From Paraspadella gotoi (taxonomy: Eukaryota; Chaetognatha), in the NCBI GenBank assembly GCA_051294375.1, contig CM119267.1, positions 13,153,081-13,217,080 of the forward strand: 64,000 nucleotides of DNA. The letters are read 5' to 3'. Positions 56,227 through 64,000 of this stretch are shown here, one piece after another. The first letter of the stretch is position 1. Each line of letters starts with the position of its first letter. The position numbers were made by a program, and so were the translations under genes. Under the pieces are notes generated by a model that searched no databases, was not told the origin of the DNA, and saw only the letters and a program-made list of their open reading frames with translations.

Positions 56227-56715
56227 CTACATAGTAGTTCCAATGGGGAAATAGACAACAATAAGCCAAGGACCAACTAAAGAACCCAGTACCAACTTTC
56301 TCATGAATCCATTAGACCCACGAAGAATTTTCATAGAAATCGAAATAAATTTCTCCAAAATCATTTCTTCCATAGCTTCTTTCCTCCACAGCTTCTCCCC
56401 ACACCAGCTCACTACTCCACTCCGCTCCACCTTTCCACTACCTTTTGCCACTACCATCTCTTCCCACTCCGCCACTCCACCTAAATCGAAGGAACATTTT
56501 TTACTCTGGCGAAAATTCCGTTGGCGTCGCTTTGCGGATTTATATCTCGGGAAATGATGCAACTGGGAGTAGAAAGAGGGGAGAAAGGGGGAGTAGAAGG
56601 TGGAAGGTGGACACTGGAGACTGAAGAGTGTAGAGAGGAACAAGAAAGTAAGCGGCGTCGAACCAGCAAAAGAAAAAAAAGCTATCATCGTTGAGAATCT
56701 TATTTTTGTTCGCAA
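56227..56715 (-). CDS. Uncharacterised 162-codon open frame, probably chance
   Basis: The longest gap-free frame here that is not made of GA/CT repeats. It begins MRTKIRFSTMIAFFSFAGST, has Ser/Pro/Phe-rich then Glu/Lys-rich stretches (GGVAEWEEMVVAKGSGKVER), and ends GPWLIVVYFPIGTTM. No recognisable domain, no clear upstream promoter, no neighbouring exon. The opposite strand is also open for 84 codons. Confidence 0.15.
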   Translation of the reverse strand: MRTKIRFSTMIAFFSFAGSTPLTFLFLSTLFSLQCPPSTFYSPFLPSFYSQLHHFPRYKSAKRRQRNFRQSKKCSFDLGGVAEWEEMVVAKGSGKVERSGVVSWCGEKLWRKEAMEEMILEKFISISMKILRGSNGFMRKLVLGSLVGPWLIVVYFPIGTTM

Positions 56716-56924
56716 TTTTCAGCGAGAAAGGCCCGAGCCGTGGGTTAAAAGGGCCAAATCTTCCCACAGTTTCAAGGTGTGCATTCTGTATGAGCAAGTA
56801 TGACCAGATCGGATGGATGTATGCGCGGAACGGAAGAAACGATGGACGAGACTTCGAAGCGTCGGTCGAAGAAATTTCTCTCTGAACTTTCGGAATAATT
56901 GAACGCGAGGGACGACATCAGAGG

Positions 56925-57030
56925 CAGCGACGAAGACGAACGACGAAGACGAACGACGAAGACGAAGACGATAACGACCAAGAAAATGACGGTGAAGCTA
57001 ACGACGACGACAACAACGACAACGCAGCGA
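56925..57030. repeat. (GACGAA)n/(GAC)n tract
   Basis: ACGACGAAGACGA units repeated about three times, then AACGACGACGACAACAACGAC. Confidence 0.8.
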
Positions 57031-57853
57031 CATAGACGAAAAATATTTTATCGCGTAAATCTAGACCGAAAGATAAAATAATTTTTCTGAGAAAAAAGGT
57101 CGACGTTTTGTCAATTTTGTAAAATTATATAAACTACTCAAGAACCGAATAACCGAAGGGAAGCTGCTTTTTTTACAATGGAGGTCACAAAAGTTGACAT
57201 CTCATTATTTATCACTAACTCTTTCCCGCTTTACTAAGGCTTCCCAGCAACACACGTGGCTGCGTCCGAAGCCGCTCGACCGTAATTACGTTTGCCTCCG
57301 TCTTGCGCCATCTTTCTTTTTTTTTTCGTCCCCCAAGTCGAAGGAAAATATTCGCAACAAATCAGGGATTCCCTTCGCTCAAGATCCTCATTTGCATGAG
57401 ACTCGCGACTAATCACAGGTGAAGCGAAGAACGGGAGTGAAACAGGAGCGACGCTCGTTGTTGTCGTCGTTGTTGTTGTTGTCGTTGTGGTTCTTATTGT
57501 CCTTATTTTTTTAATTTATAGACAATTAAGATTGCAATGCAATGACGACTGGTCGACTGGTCTTTTCTGAAAACGCGGCCCCTTTTTTAAACTCACAAGT
57601 CACAACACCCTAGATTGTAGAATTAACGATTTTTAAACCTAATTTTCGTTCCGATTCAGTCTCGAACTAGCGACCTACATCGTTCCCCGCCGCTACCGCC
57701 TCCCCTTACCGGAAAGCAGCAACGGAAGACATTCTCCGAGCGCCGACTCAATGGCGCGGATACAATGACGCCAAAAGTCTGCGGATGGCGGCGAGGACTC
57801 TGGGAAACCAAACGGGGCGCAATGAGGCGAGGCGGAGAGAGCAGAGAGAATGA

Positions 57854-57855
<2 letters not shown>
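57031..57855. other. No supported gene
   Basis: Contains a GC-richer patch at 57660-57830 whose frames stop within 35 codons. Confidence 0.35.

Positions 57856-57857
<2 letters not shown>

Positions 57858-57930
<73 letters not shown>
57858..57930. repeat. (GA)n microsatellite
   Basis: GA with one GATGAGAG interruption. Confidence 0.95.
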
Positions 57931-57931
<1 letters not shown>

Positions 57932-58131
57932 GAAAGAAGACATCAAGAGTCAGAGTGAGGGCAAGGGAGTCTTAAAATATCCTGGACTTAACTTTTCAGG
58001 CTGCGATGAAAATTAAAGCAGCAGGAGATGATTTTTTCTTTTTTTTTTTCTTTTTTGAGGAAAAGAAAAACCATAAGTCGTAAAATTTATGAACGCCTCA
58101 GATTTTTACGGGCGAATTTTTTTTCGCGAGA

Positions 58132-58132
58132 A

Positions 58133-58204
<72 letters not shown>
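58132..58204. repeat. (GA)n microsatellite
   Basis: GA with GGAG and CAGA interruptions. Confidence 0.95.
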
Positions 58205-58207
<3 letters not shown>

Positions 58208-58762
58208 TCCTTTTCCCTCCGCGCTCCGATAAAAAATAGAGAGCAACTCTTTTTTTGGAGCCAAAGAGGAGCAGATATCGAGAAAAATATAAAAATATAA
58301 AAAAAAGGAAAAAGCTTGAACGCGTTTTAATAAATCCCCTGACCTCTTCTTGTTTTCGCTCCTCCAATTTCCAGCTAAAATATTCCCCTAATTCTATTGG
58401 ATAAATAAAAATCGGTACTATTTTCTGAATTCACCCTATTTCTGTTCCTAATCCCTGAACTTAATTTTAACCAAATACTAAACCAATATTTAACTTCAAT
58501 TAATTTTTTTAATATTTATTTATAGATAAGAAATGTCATTCTGACCTTCATTGGGTTTTTTTAGCTGAAATGGGTTACTTTTCGAAAAGTTGGATAAACA
58601 TTTTCTTAAATTCTTCTTCACCCTCACTTCCAATTGTATAATTAGGAACCTGTGTCTCCTCGGTTTCTCCACATTTTTTTCTCCCATCACTTTTAAGGTT
58701 ATCAACCACTTCGTTACACACCACTCAATGTCTTTTTTTTTAAGCAAACTTTTTGTTGTGAA

Positions 58763-58795
<33 letters not shown>

Positions 58796-59679
58796 CCTTT
58801 CTGCCTCTCCCCTTCTTGTCACGAAAGTAAACATTGTGACGTTTTTAGGACCTGCTTTTTTTGAAATTCTATTTCAATGTTGTTCTAAACTATGTTTCCC
58901 CTCATTTATCTTTTTTAACCTGTATTTCTTTTTTTTTCTTTTTTTTCATTCCCCATTTTATTTTTCCGCGCTCAGGACCGCAAACGATTCGAGACTCGAT
59001 ACATGCAATTAACCGAATGGAAAGTTTTAGGTGAGTAATTATGATATAAAAAATCGCTGTTTCAAAAATCTTTTTGGCCAAAAAAAGCAATTCTCATTTC
59101 TCTCTCTCCTCCTTTCATTCACTTTATTTTCCTTTATCTAACCAAACACACACGATGTAACACACAACCACTCTCTCTTCACTCTCCTTCACCTTTGACA
59201 AAGAATTGAAAGACAAATCGAGGTGAATTGACAATCACAAAAGAAAAAATCACAAGATTCACAAAAAAAACGTAGGAGGCTGATGGTTTTAGCCTTGGGA
59301 TCGACCGAAAGAAGACTTTTTTTCGTCTAAACTTTTTTTGTCCTTGGCTTATTTTCTATCTTTCTTTTTTTTTTTAATTGCTTCCAAGCTTTCTTTCCTA
59401 TGTGCTTGTTTGCTCGCTGACTTTCATGAATTCTCTATTTTCTTCCTTCTTCCCTTTAAAAGTGACACGATAAAAAATAAAAATTCATAACTGCTGAATT
59501 TTCTACTATTTCAATTAAACTACATAGCACTTGATTCAAGATTCAACTAAGACCAAAGAGGCTCTGTTTTTAACGAGATGATTAATGGTTAACGTCGTCA
59601 ATTCAATCCGGGCGCGGATGGCATTTCCAACAGAAAGTGTTGAGGTCGCCGTTTATCAAACAGAGCAGAGAATTTTGGC

Positions 59680-59688
<9 letters not shown>
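58205..59688. other. No supported gene; one short (CT)n tract
   Basis: (CT)n at 58763-58795. Frames of 104-140 codons (58520-59012) are T-rich and show no motif. Confidence 0.35.
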
Positions 59689-59689
<1 letters not shown>

Positions 59690-59734
<45 letters not shown>

Positions 59735-59765
59735 TCTCTCTCTCTTTCCCTTTCTCTTTCTCTCA
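59690..59765. repeat. (CT)n microsatellite
   Basis: CT with TTCCTC and TTTCCC interruptions at the right end. Confidence 0.95.
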
Positions 59766-59939
59766 GGGATTCGACGGCAGAAAAAATGTTCCATCATAAA
59801 AACGTGTAAGAAAAATGACCTTTACAGATGGAATTCGGGAGTTTGTAGAATCTGCAGTCTGCCCAGAAAAAAAGTGAGAGTATCATCCTCCCCACCTCAT
59901 TCGGTGGGAGCTCGTCAGACGGACAGACAGACGGATAAA

Positions 59940-60297
59940 TAAAAAAAAATTCTCGAAAGTAGAGAGTGAAAAAAATGAGATAATAAAGAAAGAAAAAAAT
60001 GAAAGAAAAAAAATAAGAAAGAAATAATGAAAGAAAAAAAGACAAAGGAAAAAGGGAAAAAAAAGAAAAAAAGAAAGAAAGAGAAAGAAAGAAGGAAAAA
60101 AGGAAAGGAAGAAGAAAAAAAAGAAAGTAAGAGAGAATGAAAGAAAAAAGGTTAATAAAGAAGAAAAAATGAAGAGAAGAAAGAAAGAAGAAAGAAAGAA
60201 ATAGAAAGAAAGGAAAAAAAATGAAAGAAAGAAAAGAAAAAAGAGAGAAAGAAAAGAAGAATGAAAGAAAAAAAGAAAAAAGAAAAAGAAAAGAAAA

Positions 60298-60333
<36 letters not shown>

Positions 60334-60358
60334 AAAGAAAGAAGAAAGAGAAAGTGAT
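59940..60358. repeat. Purine-only (GAAA-rich) tract of about 420 bases
   Basis: Almost every base is A or G, mainly AAAGA and AAAG units, with rare T or C. Open frames on either strand (poly Lys-Glu or poly Phe-Ser-Leu, up to 160 codons) are spurious. Confidence 0.95.
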
Positions 60359-63053
60359 CAAGCATCTAAGCAACTAAGCTCAAAAGTCATCTTCAAACCT
60401 CCTGTTTGCATATTAGATTTTTCTTTGAATCGTAACTTTTAACGAAATTCGTTGGTTTGTGCGAAAATCGATCCGAAACTTTTTTTTAACATTTAATCTT
60501 TTTTTCTTTCTTTGGTAATTTTCTAAAAGCGAAGGATAGGATACTAAACTTATAAGTAGGACGAGAATCTGGCTTAAAAAAAAATTCAAATCATTTTTTA
60601 ATAGAGAATCCAGGTTCAATTGAACTACCCAAATTGCACAACGCGTTTGCCAGAAATTCGGTTAAAAAACACTTGTAAAAACGCACGATACCGAGAGCGT
60701 TACATCTGAAGAGCTTGTCCAATTCGTTTTATGGCATATGATAAAGGATTAATATCAAAGGACAAGCCCAGGGGAAATGCCACTACTCATTAAGGAGTAG
60801 TGTAAAGTTACATACAAAATCTAAATTTTAGAAGTCAATTATGAAATAACAACCATCAGTGAACATATTGTGGAAAAAATAATTAATTTTATATATTTTT
60901 TAATTTTCGCATTAGGGCCATTAATTTAATATAATAGTATTGATCCTTTTAAAATCGAAAAAAAATTTCAAAATAGGCTTTTCTTAATTTGATTGGGCAG
61001 ATTTGAATTCCCTACGGTCAAAAAGTATGATGAAAGAAATATAAAATCATTTTTATTAATTAATTCTTTCATTAAGTGGGTTTAAAATTAATAGAAAACT
61101 ATTTTGTTAATATATAAAAATTAATTTTCAGCTTAAAATATAGCTTTTTTTTAATTTTTGACCACTTAATGAAAGGAATTTTTTAAAAGAACTGTAATTT
61201 CTTATTGGTAGGCCAAACTTATTTATGACGAATCGCAAATCGCAAAAATGCGAGGAAAAATAGTTTGAAATATTTAACATTTATTGGATTAGTACTAGAG
61301 GATAAAAGTATGGCTAACCACTGCGTAAAATTTTAAAATTTATTAGAATTTTTATTACGATAAATGTGTTCATTAGTATAGATCTTGTTCGTTCCTCACT
61401 GTGAGAAATTGGTAAATTAAAGTTAAATGTATGAAATTATTAGCACTAACCCTTACTACTGCATCTCCGGAGAATTTTTCACAAACCTCATTTTTGACTG
61501 ATAGAAAATAAAAAGAGTTAAAGTTTACAAACTTAAATTGCAGAAACGGGATTGGCGGGATATGTGGGTCCTGAGATACATGAGCGAGCTTTCGAATTTC
61601 ACGAGTTCTGATAGCTTTTGTGTCTGAAGACGTTGCCTATTTTTCTTTTTGTCATTTTTATGATTTTGAAATAAAAATGATCAGGTTTAAATGAAATAGT
61701 CAGGATTGGAATCTGCGAAATTTTTATTTAAAAAGAATTAAAAAAGGAAAGGTTAGAAAAATCGTTTGATTTTACCTAATACTTTATGAAGGAATAAATG
61801 ATAAAGGGAATGGTAAGTATTTTGTACAAATGAGCTATTCATAGGGCAAGCATACAAGATACAATTTTAAAGAATGAACTTATGCTGAAACCTATCTTAC
61901 AGGGTGAGTGTCCAAAACTAAGTCAATTATTGAATTTTAAAACTAATGAAACGGCTCAGATAATGAAGATTTAATTCTTTTTAATGATTCTGAAGAAAAA
62001 AGATTAATTAGTAATCTATATATAACTTTATAAGTTTTTTGGATAAAGAAAATGATGGAATTTTTAGATGTCACTTAAAATATTGCTTGTCTGATTTTAC
62101 AAAGCCATGCTTACAAATTCTGGACAAAATATTAGTTCAACCATCCCATCACAGTCTAAGGTTATGTTATCTTTCTTTATATCCACCAGCAAAAAAAGAA
62201 AATTATCTTCTTATTTAAGAGAGAACAAGAAAATGATGTACTGAAAGAAGCCGGAAAGACATTCAACTTCTTCACTTTACTGTCATTTGGTCAATAATAA
62301 AAATAGACGAATTTTTAATTATTTAACTCATCACCAAGGCTTCACCAAGACATTAAACTTTCATAAGTATGCGCCAATGTTTTAAGTAATTTATTATAGT
62401 GTTTTATCCAGAAATCATAATAATACAGATTAAGTTGTGGGATTCCCTTCGCTCGTTTAAACGAAAAAAAAATTAAACTACGGAATTAATAAGTTTGTAA
62501 AGGAGAAGTCAAATCGGACGAAAACCTTAAATAGGCGTAAGAATAGGTTGAAAAAAAAGGGGTGGCAATTTTGATGGTCCTAAAGATTTCTCCACAAATG
62601 TGAGGTCGATAAAGCGAAACTTGAGAATTACATTATTTCCCTATTATACGATATAAAATATAAGAAAAGTCAGCTGGCTTCTATTTTTATGAGCGGGCTT
62701 CCTAATTATAGTAGATGAGTTTCTCGGATTTGTCTTTTTTTTCTACTAACAAGTGAATTTAATCATGTAAAGGTGTATGATACCAAAAATTGTGTGTTGT
62801 TTTACACTTAAACGAGGCCAACGCATCCAATTGGAACGAATGGCTTTGAATTCTCTTGGAATCGATGGGTTAATCAACTTCGAGTTGGGGATTTTACACC
62901 TAAAGCGATGAAGAGACCGAACTGGTGAAAGCGTCCGCGGTGAAAACGATGAGAAAAAGGTCGGGGAACGACGAGAGAAAAAAAAGAAATTAAAGGAAAA
63001 AAGCCCCCCCCTTCTTAAAAAAAATTTGGCCCCCCCGCGTTTTTAAATCCCCC
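60359..63053. other. AT-rich sequence without a recognised gene
   Basis: The longest feature-poor stretch. Two small hairpins lie at 60712-60810: GCTTGTCC with GGACAAGC, and CACTACT with AGTAGTG. No frame above 60 codons after 60620. Confidence 0.5.
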
Positions 63054-63840
63054 ATGTGGGGGGGGGAGGGTTTATGGGAGCGCCCCGCGCGGGTTCCCAA
63101 TCAGCGTTGGATCGCGAAAATTCGCAGCTTTATCCCTGTGGCCCTGGATTGGCGGGCCTTGACCAATCGACGACGAGAGTTTCGAGAAGATATTTTACAT
63201 TTTTTTTCCCGCGAAAATTTGCGCAAGGTCGACGAAGAAACGCGTTGATCTTTCCCCTTGGGATGGCCTACCGTTTCCAAAACCTGTGTTCTATAATAAT
63301 TTCCTATGTTTTTACTTAGATGCACGTGTTTTTACCCCGTTTTTACCCTACATTTTATTTGATCCAATTATATATTTTACGCTAATCTTAGGAATCTTGG
63401 CCGAAAATTCGAGTTCTAGTCGGCGCAAGATCAAACGTGCCCTTTTTAAATATATACATCCATTTTATTAATCAATATACATTCCATTTCTTTTAACTCT
63501 CTCTACCGGCCTTCTCTCACCCCTAGAGGTTGCGAGGTTGCCGCTCCCCAGGGAAAATTCAACGACGAAAATGTGAAAACCAAAAAAAATTCGTTTCACG
63601 AACACATAATGCAAATCTTCGCGAATTCTCGTCAGATTCTTACGCCAATTTCTTCCCCTTTTTTCTTTTAAAAATCGTGTTAAAAACTTGTTTTTCTCTT
63701 AATGTTGTGAGACAAATTTGCATTTCACGTCTTTCTTTTCTCTCTGGGTTTTCACAAGTTCCTTCGGGCTCTTTCTCTCTAGGCATTTTCTCGGCATTCT
63801 AAACGGGCTCTCAAAATATCAACCTAATTTTATCTTTTTT
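63054..63840. other. Mixed sequence, no supported gene
   Basis: A GC-richer patch at 63050-63250 has overlapping 60-87 codon frames (one reads LDWRALTNRRREFREDILHF) without a domain. Right of it is AT-rich. Confidence 0.3.
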
Positions 63841-64000
63841 AGCCGGGTCTTCTTACAGCAGATTCCGGCTCTATAATTCACTTTGTCGGTCCGCGACCCC
63901 AATCTTGTCGGGCATTCGTTTATATCACATTTAAGTAAGTTCTGATTCTATCTGAAATGATCGTGTCAGAACATCGAATTATGATAAATTATGCAAAAAA
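63841..64000 (-). mobile_element. Hairpin-ended repeat family 2, copy E (cut by the window edge)
   Basis: Terminal hairpin AGCCGGGTCTTCT, TAC, AGCAGATTCCGGCT at 63841-63870, then CTCTATAATTCACTTTGTCGG, CAATCTTGTCGGGCATTC and TTATGATAAATTATGCAAAA, in the same order as copy B. Confidence 0.6.

Noticed and set aside
63054-63319. Overlapping 64- and 87-codon frames in a GC-richer patch
   Set aside because: Both frames and the reverse strand are open, there is no motif, and the left end is poly-G low complexity.

Overview
The window is nuclear DNA from an invertebrate animal. The evidence is one intron-containing cadherin-family gene on the minus strand, eukaryotic transposable elements (a Penelope-like element, a miniature LTR element, TA-flanked and hAT-type inverted-repeat elements), very dense (GA)n/(CT)n microsatellites, AATTAATT tracts, and twelve N gaps typical of a draft assembly. 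I cannot name the species. Nothing looks bacterial, organellar or viral.

Layout. 1-15 kb: three joined exons of a cadherin (exon 1 at 13709-14542, exon 2 at 5938-6032, exon 3 at 3938-4147, all minus). Splice phases match and the joined product is an ordinary cadherin EC1-EC2 start. Its introns hold three copies of a hairpin-ended repeat family, a TA-flanked transposon, a G-rich minisatellite, a tRNA-like SINE fragment and a 617-base gap. 14.8-15.4 kb: a TRIM-like element with a primer-binding site. 16.3-24.3 kb: a palindrome of about 4 kb per arm centred near a 25-N gap. 26.0-27.4 kb: a 5'-truncated Penelope-like element with inverted terminal copies carrying a hammerhead-like motif. 28-31.7 kb: gap-rich, with a 450-bp segment repeated across a 25-N gap. 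33.9-34.6 kb: a second TA-flanked transposon with a hAT-type element nested inside it. 38.0-52.6 kb: a second inverted duplication of about 4.9 kb per arm around a 4.7 kb unique loop. The loop holds weak coding candidates and a near-perfect 160-bp hairpin inside a possible MITE. 52.7-53.1 kb: an open frame resembling the zinc-binding start of a Ty3/gypsy integrase. 53-64 kb: mostly anonymous sequence with microsatellites, ending in another copy of the hairpin-ended family.

How it fits together: the only gene I can support strongly is the cadherin, which continues beyond the left edge. Almost everything else is repeats and transposon remains. Both large inverted duplications abut assembly gaps, and their arms differ mainly by small indels, so fold-back assembly artefacts must be considered before any biological reading. 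Most long apparent reading frames are (GA)n/(CT)n translations (poly Arg-Glu or poly Leu-Ser) or run through N gaps, and are not annotated as genes.
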